From: Elusimicrobia bacterium RIFCSPHIGHO2_02_FULL_57_9
GTDB lineage: Bacteria; Elusimicrobiota; Elusimicrobia; UBA1565; UBA9628
Assembly (NCBI GenBank): GCA_001800015.1
Contig: MGUO01000091.1
Coordinates: 1 to 8,440 of the forward strand
Direction of reading: 5' to 3'
Length of the DNA: 8,440 nucleotides
Shown here: positions 1-6,347 of the stretch, piece after piece
Position numbering within the stretch: the stretch's first letter is position 1
Layout: the number at the start of each line of letters is the position of its first letter
The notes under the pieces: model-generated
What the model was told of the DNA's origin: nothing
Database searches by the model: none
What the model saw: the letters and a program-made list of their open reading frames with translations, nothing else
Made by a program: the position numbers and the translations under genes

Positions 1-635
1 AGCAGTTCCATGACCTGCTCGTAAACCTTCCCGCGCTGGGCATTATCGCTAACCGCCCTCTCCACCAGCGCGCGCATGGTGTTATCCAGAGACTTCTGTT
101 CGATGGCCTGGCCCAGGGCCTGAAGCTCGGCTAAAGGAGTCGCCGGCCTTTCGGCCTGCGCCTGCGGCTGCGAAGTTGAGGAAGCTCCTTTTGAATAAAT
201 GGCCTCGTTAAGAACGATGCGGGTAACGCCGCGCTCGGCCAAGAAAGCTTGCGGATCCCCGGCCGCCTTATCATCGGGACGGGAAGCCGCCAACTCGCAA
301 AAGACGGCCAGCTCGGAATTTTCCAGGCCGGATTTAAAGGTCAGGGTGTTGAGCTTGAAGCGATTGAAAAAACCGGCCACCGGATTAGGCAACTGATTCA
401 CGGCGGCGATGATGCGCCCGTTAACGATGAGCTTGTCCTGATCGATGGAATAGGAAAGCTCCCCTTGAGGCAGCTGCGCCAAAGCCTGGGCCAGACTATC
501 CTCCGCCAGCTTGAGGGTGGCCGCCACGGCGGGATGGCCCAGTTTATAAAGGGACATCTGCCCGAGGGTCTTGCCTATGGACTTAAGCGCTTCCAGGCAG
601 TCCCGGTCCCACGCCGTTGTTTGAGGTTCGCTCAT
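1..635 (-). CDS. Unrecognised protein with a conserved-looking N-terminal module, C-terminus beyond the left edge
   Basis: The ATG at 635-633 opens a frame with no stop through base 1, giving 211 complete codons of a longer protein. The start is set by a TAATG overlap with the wbpA-like stop codon; no Shine-Dalgarno precedes it, so translation probably depends on coupling. Residues about 1-150 look like one folded module: a helical stretch with GHPAVAATL (33-41), a strand pair GELSYSIDQDKLIVNGR (58-74), LPNPV (82-86), LTFKSGL (98-104), then LAERGVTRIVLNEAIYS (132-148). From memory, similar modules begin large, poorly characterised proteins, some with HEAT-like or signalling domains, in Elusimicrobiota and other environmental phyla. 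An Ala/Gln/Pro/Ser-rich linker (151-167) follows, then a new helical segment that continues past the edge. No signal peptide or membrane segment is seen. The function is unknown; the coding call is firm and the family resemblance is weak. Confidence 0.8.
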   Translation of the reverse strand, partial: MSEPQTTAWDRDCLEALKSIGKTLGQMSLYKLGHPAVAATLKLAEDSLAQALAQLPQGELSYSIDQDKLIVNGRIIAAVNQLPNPVAGFFNRFKLNTLTFKSGLENSELAVFCELAASRPDDKAAGDPQAFLAERGVTRIVLNEAIYSKGASSTSQPQAQAERPATPLAELQALGQAIEQKSLDNTMRALVERAVSDNAQRGKVYEQVMEL

Positions 636-1930
636 TAAAGTCTATGCAGATTGCGCCGCGTCAGGCCCTCGGTGACGTTGCGGGCGTCGAATACTCGGCG
701 CGCCAGCCGCGTAATTTTGGCGTAATCAATGTCCCGGTGGCCAGTGAGGATGGCCACGCAATCGGCCGATTTTACGGCTTCGGCGGTCAACTTCGAGCTG
801 CCCATCCGCCGGCCGTCCAAGGCGATGCGTGGAACAAACGGGTCATGATAGGTCACCTGGGCCTTGGCTTCCGTCAACAATTGAATCACGTCAAGAGCCG
901 GGGATTCCCTGAAATCGGAAGTATTCGGCTTATAAGCCACGCCCAAAACCAGGATGCGGCTGCCGTTAAGCGCCTTATGATCCCGGTTGAGAATCTCGGC
1001 GATGCGATCAACCGTGAATCGCGGCATGGAACCGTTGATGGCCGAGGCCAGGTGAATGAAGCGCGGCTCGAAATTAAGAGTTTTCATCTTCCAGGTCAAA
1101 AGCTGCGGATCTTTCGGAATGCAATGGCCTCCAATGCCGGGGCCGGGATAAAAGGGCATGAAGCCGAAGGGCTTGGTCGCCGCGGCCGAGATGATTTCCC
1201 AGACGTCCAAGCCCAGCCTGTGGCAAATCTGGGCCATTTCATTGACCAGGGCGATGTTGATCGACCGAAAAGAGTTCTCCAAGAGCTTGACCATCTCGGC
1301 GCTGCGGGTGCTGGAAACAAGCACCACTTCATCCACGATCTGAGAATAAACCTCGCCCGCCAGCCGTGCCGAGGCCCTATCGGCCCCACCGACGACCTTC
1401 GGCGTATTGGTGATGCCGAAGCGGTGATTGCCCGGGTCCACGCGCTCGGGCGAAAAGGCCAGATAAAAATCGCGGCCCAATTTTCTTTTGCCGTTTTGAA
1501 GGATAGGCAGCACGATCTCATCGGTGGCGCCCGGGAAAGTGGTGCTTTCCAGTATCACCAGCTGGCCTTTTTTAAGCCTTTTGGCCACCGAACCCGCCGC
1601 CGAAACAATATTGCTGACATCGGGTTCTTTAGACTTGCGCAAAGGGGTTTGCACGCAGATAATCAGCGCATCGCAAGCGGCTATCCGGTCGAAGCGGCTT
1701 TGCGCCTCGAAGAGCCCGGCAGCCATGGCTTTTTTAAGCTCCAGCGGGGGCACGTCCAGCACATAGGACTTGCCGCGGCGCAAGGCCGCCACACGCTCCG
1801 AGCTGACGTCAAAACCGGTCACCCGCAAGCCCTTGCGGCAGAATTCCATGGCCAGGGGCAGGCCGACGTAGCCCAAGCCCAGAATGCCTATGCGGGCGGT
1901 TTTATTTTTCAGTCGGGATTCAAGATTCAT
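635..1930 (-). CDS. wbpA: UDP-N-acetyl-D-glucosamine 6-dehydrogenase (WbpA-type nucleotide-sugar dehydrogenase)
   Basis: This 431-residue protein has the usual length for UDP-sugar 6-dehydrogenases, cytoplasmic enzymes that oxidise the C6 hydroxyl of a UDP-sugar to a carboxylate with two NAD+. The N-terminal Rossmann motif GLGYVGLPLA is at 18-27, followed by GKSYVLDVP (53-61), CVQTPLRKSKEPD (92-104), ESTTFPG (128-134) and SPERVDPGN (160-168). The central helix with KLLENSFRSINIALVNE (215-231) precedes GPGIGGHCIPKDP (263-275), whose Cys270 is the expected catalytic nucleophile. LVLGVAYKPNTSDFRESPA (327-345) marks the C-terminal UDP-binding domain. The CVQTPL, TKPFGFMPFYPGPG and RESPAL signatures fit WbpA/TviB-like enzymes (UDP-GlcNAc to UDP-GlcNAcA) better than Ugd; a WecC-like UDP-ManNAc enzyme is the alternative. 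The ATG at 1930 places the Rossmann strand correctly and has at best a GAG triplet five bases upstream. It lies head to head with ugd and its stop overlaps the next gene. Confidence 0.88.
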   Translation of the reverse strand: MNLESRLKNKTARIGILGLGYVGLPLAMEFCRKGLRVTGFDVSSERVAALRRGKSYVLDVPPLELKKAMAAGLFEAQSRFDRIAACDALIICVQTPLRKSKEPDVSNIVSAAGSVAKRLKKGQLVILESTTFPGATDEIVLPILQNGKRKLGRDFYLAFSPERVDPGNHRFGITNTPKVVGGADRASARLAGEVYSQIVDEVVLVSSTRSAEMVKLLENSFRSINIALVNEMAQICHRLGLDVWEIISAAATKPFGFMPFYPGPGIGGHCIPKDPQLLTWKMKTLNFEPRFIHLASAINGSMPRFTVDRIAEILNRDHKALNGSRILVLGVAYKPNTSDFRESPALDVIQLLTEAKAQVTYHDPFVPRIALDGRRMGSSKLTAEAVKSADCVAILTGHRDIDYAKITRLARRVFDARNVTEGLTRRNLHRL

Positions 1931-1985
1931 GGGTTCTCGCTCATGGCTGGTTGCCGTATTGTATCTGTATTTTATATAAAAAGTT
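1931..1985. promoter_or_regulatory. Divergent intergenic region between wbpA-like and ugd genes
   Basis: These 55 bases are the only spacer between the two head-to-head sugar-dehydrogenase genes. The half next to ugd (about 1957-1985) is strikingly AT-rich against GC-rich surroundings, as expected for divergent promoters. Any factor binding here could affect both directions. I see no clear long inverted repeat suggesting an operator. Confidence 0.6.
1951..1980 (+). promoter_or_regulatory. Candidate sigma-70-type promoter of the ugd operon
   Basis: TTGCCG at 1951-1956 resembles a -35 box (four of six matches to TTGACA). An 18-base spacer leads to TATAAA at 1975-1980 as the -10; the overlapping TATATA at 1973-1978 would give a 16-base spacer. 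Transcription would begin about 6-8 bases after the -10, at or next to the GTG start at 1986, predicting a leaderless or nearly leaderless mRNA. The call rests on consensus matching by eye. Confidence 0.5.
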
Positions 1986-1986
1986 G
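1958..1986 (-). promoter_or_regulatory. Candidate promoter for the wbpA-like gene
   Basis: On the minus strand, TACAAT at 1963-1958 is a good -10 match. The hexamer 17 bases upstream, CAACTT at 1986-1981, is a weak -35 that touches the ugd start codon. The implied start near 1951 would leave a leader of about 20 bases. This would overlap the ugd promoter almost completely, so the two RNA polymerases would compete. Tentative. Confidence 0.3.
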
Positions 1987-3302
1987 TGAATAAATATAAT
2001 ATTTGCGTGGTGGGCTCCGGCTACGTAGGCCTGGTCACCGGAAGCTGCCTGGCGGAGCTTGGCCACCGCGTGGTCTGCGTGGACTCGGACCGCAAGAAAC
2101 TTTCCGCCCTTAAAGCCGGCAAGATTCCCATCTATGAGCCCGGCCTTCCCGAGATCATCAAGCGCTGCAGGAAGCTTGGACGCCTGCATTTCGCCGCTTC
2201 CGTCAAGGAGGGCTTAAATCCCCCCGGCCAGCGCGCCGACGTCGTTTTTATCGCCGTGGGCACCCCGCCGCGCGCGGATGGCTCCGCGGATTTATCGGCC
2301 GTGGAGGCCGTGGCCGAGGAAATCGCCAAGAATATCAAGGATTATACCGTCGTGGTCGACAAATCCACGGTTCCCGTCGAGACCGGGGACTGGGTCAGCC
2401 GCACCATCTCCCGCTTTAATAAGAAGGGCGTTCCCTACGACGTGGTTTCAAACCCGGAATTCTTAAGCGAGGGCACGGCCGTCAAGGATTTCTTAAACCC
2501 CGACCGCATCGTCCTGGGAGTGACCTCGGCGCGGGCCGAGAAAGTGATGCGCGGCCTTTACGCATCCCTGCCGGGCCCGGTGATCGTCACCGACGTTAAA
2601 AGCGCGGAGCTGATCAAGCACGCCTCAAATTCCTTCTTGGCGACCAAGATATCCTTTATCAACGCGGTATCGGCGCTTTGCGAGAAAGTCGGCGCCGATG
2701 TGAGCCAGGTGGCCCACGGCATGGGCCTGGATAAGCGCATCGGGCCGTTGTTCCTGCGCCCGGGCATCGGCTTCGGCGGATTTTGCTTTCCCAAGGACTT
2801 GGAGGCTTTTTATTGGATCAGCAAACAGAAGGGCTATGATTTCAGCCTGCTTAAGGCCGTCAAGGACATCAACGAATTCCAGAAAAGCTGGGTGATTCGC
2901 AAGGTCGAGGAAAAACTCTGGAATTTGGAGGGCAAAACCATCGCCCTGCTGGGCCTGGCCTTCAAGCCCCACACCGACGATATGCGCTTTGCCCCCAGCG
3001 TGGATATCGCGCAAATGCTTTCGCAGCGCCGGGTAAAAATCCGGGCCACCGATCCGGTAGCCATGCCGCGCGCCCAGGAAATGCCGGCCATGAAAGGGGT
3101 GACTTTCTGCCGCAACGCCTATGAGTGCGTCAAAGGCGCCGACTGCCTGGTCTTGATAACGGAATGGCCGCAGTTCAAGGATTTAGATTTAAAACGTGCG
3201 TTTAAAATCATGCGCACGCCCTTGCTCCTGGATGGGCGAAATCTCTATGACCCGGCCAAGGCGCGCGCGGCGGGGTTCACCTACTGCGGCGTGGGCAAAT
3301 GA
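1986..3302 (+). CDS. ugd: UDP-glucose 6-dehydrogenase
   Basis: This 438-residue enzyme should oxidise UDP-glucose to UDP-glucuronate with two NAD+ in the cytoplasm. The N-terminal Rossmann motif GSGYVGLVTG spans 10-19, with acidic D33 ending the second strand. VGTPPRADGSADLS (91-104), DKSTVPVETG (125-134) and SNPEFLSEGTAVKDF (155-169) are family signatures. ELIKHASNSFLATKISFINA (208-227) carries the conserved Lys211, and GIGFGGFCFPKDL (260-272) holds the catalytic Cys267. The C-terminal UDP-binding domain begins near ALLGLAFKPHTDDMR (320-334). A Phe stands before FCFPKD where many homologues have Ser; the nucleophile is intact. The start is GTG: no upstream ATG fits, and any later start would cut the Rossmann strand. 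No Shine-Dalgarno is present. It is the first gene of a three-gene operon and overlaps uxs by ATGA. Confidence 0.93.
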   Translation: MNKYNICVVGSGYVGLVTGSCLAELGHRVVCVDSDRKKLSALKAGKIPIYEPGLPEIIKRCRKLGRLHFAASVKEGLNPPGQRADVVFIAVGTPPRADGSADLSAVEAVAEEIAKNIKDYTVVVDKSTVPVETGDWVSRTISRFNKKGVPYDVVSNPEFLSEGTAVKDFLNPDRIVLGVTSARAEKVMRGLYASLPGPVIVTDVKSAELIKHASNSFLATKISFINAVSALCEKVGADVSQVAHGMGLDKRIGPLFLRPGIGFGGFCFPKDLEAFYWISKQKGYDFSLLKAVKDINEFQKSWVIRKVEEKLWNLEGKTIALLGLAFKPHTDDMRFAPSVDIAQMLSQRRVKIRATDPVAMPRAQEMPAMKGVTFCRNAYECVKGADCLVLITEWPQFKDLDLKRAFKIMRTPLLLDGRNLYDPAKARAAGFTYCGVGK

Positions 3303-4228
3303 GGGTTTTAATAACCGGCGGCGCGGGCTTTTTGGGCAGCCATTTGGCCGAGCATTTTCTTTCTCAGGGGCATAAAGTCATCGCCATGGATAATTTGCTC
3401 ACCGGCCGGATGGAAAACATCAGCGCGCTCTTTAAGAGCCGGGATTTTGAGTTCGTCAAATGCGACGTCACCAATTACATCAGCGTCCGAGGCAAGTTGG
3501 ACGCGGTGCTCCATTTCGCCAGCCCGGCCAGCCCCATTGACTACGCTCATTTTCCCATTCCCACGCTTAAAGTGGGCGCCCTGGGCACCCACAAGGCCTT
3601 GGGACTGGCCAAGGATAAAAAGGCCGTGTTTCTTCTGGCTTCAACCTCGGAGGTCTACGGCGATCCCGATGTAAATCCCCAGCCCGAGACTTATTGGGGC
3701 AACGTCAATCCCATCGGCCCGCGCGGGGTTTACGATGAGGCCAAGCGTTTCGCCGAGGCCATGACCATGGCCTATCACCGCTTCCACCGCATGCCCGTGC
3801 GCATCGTGCGCATTTTCAACACCTACGGCCCGCGCATGCGCAAAGAGGATGGACGCGCCGTGCCTAATTTTATCATGCAGGCCCTGAAAAACAGGCCCTT
3901 GACCGTTTACGGCAAGGGCAATCAAACCCGCAGCCTCTGTTATGTGTCGGATTTGGTTGAGGGCATCGACAAGCTGCTCCATAGCGACATCAACACTCCG
4001 GTCAATATCGGCAACCCGCGGGAGCTGACCATCCTTAAAATCGCGCGGACCATACGCAAGTTGACCGGCTCCAAATCCAGGATCATTCACAAGCCTCTGC
4101 CCGTTGACGACCCTCAGGTGCGGCGCCCGGATATCGCCCTGGCTAAATCCCGGCTTAAATGGTCGCCTCAAGTAAGTTTGGACCAAGGCCTGAGCAAGAC
4201 CATCGACCATTTCAAGCGTTCTCAATGA
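3299..4228 (+). CDS. uxs: UDP-glucuronate decarboxylase (UDP-xylose synthase), extended SDR family
   Basis: This 309-residue short-chain dehydrogenase/reductase should decarboxylate UDP-glucuronate to UDP-xylose using tightly bound NAD+. The nucleotide-binding motif GGAGFLG is at 7-13 and D31 lies at the end of the second strand. Active-site residues are visible: T116 and E118 in ASTSEVYGDP, and Y145/K149 of the YxxxK pair in YDEAKR. The stretch YWGNVNPIGPRGVYDEAKR (132-150), NTYGPRMRKEDGR (174-186) and LTVYGKGNQTRSLCYVSDL (201-219) is diagnostic of UXS, as opposed to UDP-glucose 4-epimerase or dTDP-glucose dehydratase. Length matches bacterial UXS. The ATG lies inside the ugd stop (ATGA, 4-base overlap), so substrate and product enzymes are translationally coupled, which strongly supports the assignment. 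It overlaps the downstream receiver gene the same way. Confidence 0.92.
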   Translation: MRVLITGGAGFLGSHLAEHFLSQGHKVIAMDNLLTGRMENISALFKSRDFEFVKCDVTNYISVRGKLDAVLHFASPASPIDYAHFPIPTLKVGALGTHKALGLAKDKKAVFLLASTSEVYGDPDVNPQPETYWGNVNPIGPRGVYDEAKRFAEAMTMAYHRFHRMPVRIVRIFNTYGPRMRKEDGRAVPNFIMQALKNRPLTVYGKGNQTRSLCYVSDLVEGIDKLLHSDINTPVNIGNPRELTILKIARTIRKLTGSKSRIIHKPLPVDDPQVRRPDIALAKSRLKWSPQVSLDQGLSKTIDHFKRSQ

Positions 4229-4608
4229 AGATTCTCGTCATCGATGATTCAGCGCTCTCCCGCAAGGTAATCCAAGAAACCCTGGAAAAGAACGGCTACA
4301 AGGTCCAACTCGCCGAAAGCGCCGAAGCGGGGTTGCGGGCGGTCACCAAGCGGGCCCCGGACCTAATATTGCTTGATGTGCTGATGCCGGGCTTAAGCGG
4401 CTGGGAGGCCTGCCTCGAGCTTAAGCGAGCCGCGGAAAAAAAAGCCGTGCCCGTGGTGATCATTACATCCAAAAACGCCCCGCAGGATATGCTGAAATCC
4501 TTTGAATCGGGCGCCGACGAGTTCATCGCCAAGCCCATGGTTGCCGAGGAGCTGCTGGCAACAATCAGCCGTCTTTTGAGCTCAGAAAAGTTTAAACCAG
4601 CGCCTTGA
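4225..4608 (+). CDS. Single-domain response regulator (CheY-like receiver)
   Basis: This 127-residue protein is a complete receiver domain with no output domain. The acidic pair is D7-D8, the phosphoacceptor D51 sits in LILLDVLMPGLSG, the switch residue is T81 in VVIITS, and K103 is in FIAKPM, so it should be phosphorylatable. A short tail (about 118-127) follows. The start is the ATG at 4225 within the uxs stop (ATGA), because MKILVIDDS begins exactly at the first receiver strand. The in-frame ATG at 4159 would add 22 residues that merely re-read uxs. It is the last gene of the ugd-uxs operon, and no histidine kinase or chemotaxis gene is in view. It may act on a kinase or enzyme by protein contact, in the manner of CheY or Spo0F; a role in polysaccharide control is inferred from position only. 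Confidence 0.9.
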   Translation: MKILVIDDSALSRKVIQETLEKNGYKVQLAESAEAGLRAVTKRAPDLILLDVLMPGLSGWEACLELKRAAEKKAVPVVIITSKNAPQDMLKSFESGADEFIAKPMVAEELLATISRLLSSEKFKPAP

Positions 4609-4620
4609 ATTTTCTATAAT
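4592..4620 (+). promoter_or_regulatory. Candidate promoter of the fprA gene
   Basis: A perfect -10 hexamer TATAAT lies at 4615-4620, with a weak -35 (TTAAAC, 4592-4597) 17 bases upstream inside the end of the receiver gene. Only six bases separate the -10 from the ATG at 4627, so transcription should begin at or very near the start codon. It makes the reductase pair a separate transcription unit despite the 18-base gap to the previous stop. Confidence 0.5.
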
Positions 4621-4626
4621 TCGAGC

Positions 4627-6027
4627 ATGTTAACCTCCAAAGGAACCCCCGGCAGACCCTTGCGCGTCGCCATCATAGGCTCCGGGCCTTCCGGCTTTTA
4701 CGCCGCGGAGTCCCTGCTGCGGCAAAAAGAACTCTCCGTTGCCGTGGATATATTCGACCGGCTTCCCACGCCCTACGGCCTGGTCCGCGGCGGAGTCGCG
4801 CCCGACCACCAGAAAATAAAGAGCGTGGTCATCGTCTATGAGAAAGTCGCCTCCCTGCCGGGATTGCGTTTTTTCGGCAACGTAAAATTGGGCCAAGACA
4901 TTCAAGTCGGCGATTTGCGCCGCCACTACGACCAGATCGTTTACGCCGTGGGCAACGAGAGCGACCGTCGGCTGAGCATACCCGGCGAGGATTTGCCCGG
5001 CAATCATTCCGCCACGGCCTTTGTGGGCTGGTACAACGGCCACCCCGATTATCGCGAGCAAACCTTCGACCTGGGCCAGGAAAATGCCGCCGTAATCGGG
5101 ATCGGCAACGTGGCCATGGACGTGACCAGGATTTTAGCCCGGGACCCGGCTGATTTGGAAAAAACCGACATCGCCGGGCACGCCCTGGCCGCCTTGAAAA
5201 AAAGCAAGGTAAAAACGATTTATTTGCTGGGCCGCCGCGGTCCGGCCCAGGCGGCTTATTCCCCCGCTGAAATCAACGAAATAGGCGAGCTGCAATCCTC
5301 CGATCTTGTGATTGATCCCAAGGAGGTCGAGCTTGACGCGCTCTCGCGCGCCGCGCTTTTAAGCCCGGAAGATAAAAAGAACGTGGACTATGTGACCGCC
5401 CGCTCCAAGCTCGGCGAGGGCGCCAAGGAAAAAAAGGTTCGGCTGCGCTTCTGCTCATCTCCAGTTGAGGCCAGCGGCAACGGTAGGATCGAGAAACTTA
5501 AAATTGAAAAGAACAAGCTGATCTCCGACGGCAAGGGCGGGGTCAAAGCCGTGGGAACGGGCGTTTACGAAACCCTCCCGGTCGGGCTGGTGTTTCGTTC
5601 GGTAGGTTATCGCGGCATACCCATCCCGAACGTGCCCTTTGATGATAAAGGCGGGAAAATCCCCAACGCCCAAGGCCGAGTCCTGGATGCCTCCGGGCAA
5701 ATCCTGCCCGGCGAATACGTGGTGGGCTGGGCCAAGCGCGGGCCCAGCGGCCTGATCGGCACAAACCGCGCGGATTCCGTGGCCACGGTCAAAGCCATGC
5801 TTGAGGACGCCGCGGCCGGCCGCTTCGGGGGTGGAAGCGTCAACGCGGATGATGAAGCCGTGCCGGGCCTTCTGACCCAGAGCGGCATACGCTTCGTGAG
5901 CTTCAACGATTGGAAATGCCTCGATAGGCTGGAAGTCCAACGCGGGGCGCAAGCCGGCAAAATCCGGGAGAAGTTCACCCGGATCCCGGAGATGCTTTCC
6001 GCAATCTCCGCCAAGCTCGTCTCTTAA
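4627..6027 (+). CDS. fprA: Ferredoxin-NADP+ reductase, FprA / adrenodoxin-reductase type
   Basis: This 466-residue flavoprotein should transfer electrons between NADPH and ferredoxin through FAD. The FAD-binding Rossmann motif GSGPSGFYAAE is at 18-28, and LPTPYGLVRGGVAPDHQKIK (46-65) is a hallmark of the adrenodoxin-reductase family. The NADPH-binding motif GIGNVAMDVTRIL is at 158-170, with GRRGPAQAA (202-210), whose arginines should contact the 2'-phosphate and favour NADPH over NADH. GWAKRGPSGLIGTNRADS (367-384) closes the FAD site. Length matches mycobacterial FprA, and no 2[4Fe-4S] ferredoxin domain is fused to it. The ATG gives about a dozen residues before the first strand; the GAG before it is too close to serve as a Shine-Dalgarno. 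No ferredoxin gene is in the window, so its partner is unknown. It overlaps the following small gene by TAATG. Confidence 0.93.
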   Translation: MLTSKGTPGRPLRVAIIGSGPSGFYAAESLLRQKELSVAVDIFDRLPTPYGLVRGGVAPDHQKIKSVVIVYEKVASLPGLRFFGNVKLGQDIQVGDLRRHYDQIVYAVGNESDRRLSIPGEDLPGNHSATAFVGWYNGHPDYREQTFDLGQENAAVIGIGNVAMDVTRILARDPADLEKTDIAGHALAALKKSKVKTIYLLGRRGPAQAAYSPAEINEIGELQSSDLVIDPKEVELDALSRAALLSPEDKKNVDYVTARSKLGEGAKEKKVRLRFCSSPVEASGNGRIEKLKIEKNKLISDGKGGVKAVGTGVYETLPVGLVFRSVGYRGIPIPNVPFDDKGGKIPNAQGRVLDASGQILPGEYVVGWAKRGPSGLIGTNRADSVATVKAMLEDAAAGRFGGGSVNADDEAVPGLLTQSGIRFVSFNDWKCLDRLEVQRGAQAGKIREKFTRIPEMLSAISAKLVS

Positions 6028-6347
6028 TGTTGTCGCTCGTTTTCTACTACCCGGTCCTTCCTTTCCTGGGCGCTTGGCTTGTCCTTAAATTTATCAGTAA
6101 ATACGGGAAAACCGAGCCTCCAGCCGGCATCAAGCTGATTTACGAACAACGCCCCATCGATCGCAAGTGGTTCCGGGTGCTGCGCGATGATCAAAAGGGC
6201 AAAAAGTGGCTGGGTGATTTCGAGACCCAAGGCGAGGCCGTGGAGCGGGCCTATAAAGGGAAGGAAGACGCCGAATCGCTCGGTGAAAAAGCGGCCTTCC
6301 TGGTGCTTAACGACAAGGGCGAGATTCTGGAAGAGGTTGACGCTTAA
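6027..6347 (+). CDS. Small membrane-anchored protein of unknown function
   Basis: This 106-residue protein starts at an ATG sharing its A with the fprA stop (TAATG), which supports real, coupled translation; no Shine-Dalgarno is seen. Residues about 4-24 form one hydrophobic segment (LVFYYPVLPFLGAWLVLKF), followed by a basic patch KYGK, suggesting an N-out single-pass anchor with the rest in the cytoplasm. The soluble part (about 35-106) has a strand-rich pattern: KWFRVLRDDQKGKKW (47-61), EAVERAYKGKEDAESLG (70-86), then AAFLVLNDKGEILEE (89-103). This loosely resembles the small DUF2188-type fold (aromatic strand, helix, then a strand with D/N-x-G), but I am not confident. It may attach the reductase or a partner to the membrane; that is conjecture from the overlap. 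Its stop overlaps the convergent glgP stop. Confidence 0.78.
   Translation: MLSLVFYYPVLPFLGAWLVLKFISKYGKTEPPAGIKLIYEQRPIDRKWFRVLRDDQKGKKWLGDFETQGEAVERAYKGKEDAESLGEKAAFLVLNDKGEILEEVDA

Noticed and set aside
249..638. Plus-strand frame opposite the left-edge protein
   Set aside because: It lies antisense to a frame whose start is fixed by a TAATG overlap and whose translation has a regular helix/strand pattern. The antisense product has no recognisable features.
617..1993. Long open frame (458 codons) on the plus strand antisense to the wbpA-like gene
   Set aside because: It mirrors a gene with complete dehydrogenase motifs on the other strand, its translation resembles no family I know, and it spans the end of one real gene and the start of another. 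Long antisense frames are common in GC-rich coding DNA.
4159..4224. Upstream in-frame ATG as the start of the response regulator
   Set aside because: The added 22 residues are an out-of-frame reading of the uxs end. The receiver fold begins exactly at MKILVIDD from 4225, which also makes the ATGA overlap seen at the preceding junction.
3641..4225. Minus-strand frame of 194 codons inside uxs
   Set aside because: It is a shadow of the decarboxylase, whose catalytic and family-specific motifs are complete on the plus strand.
5455..5952. Minus-strand frame of 165 codons inside fprA
   Set aside because: It is antisense to the conserved C-terminal half of the reductase and has no recognisable motif or start context.
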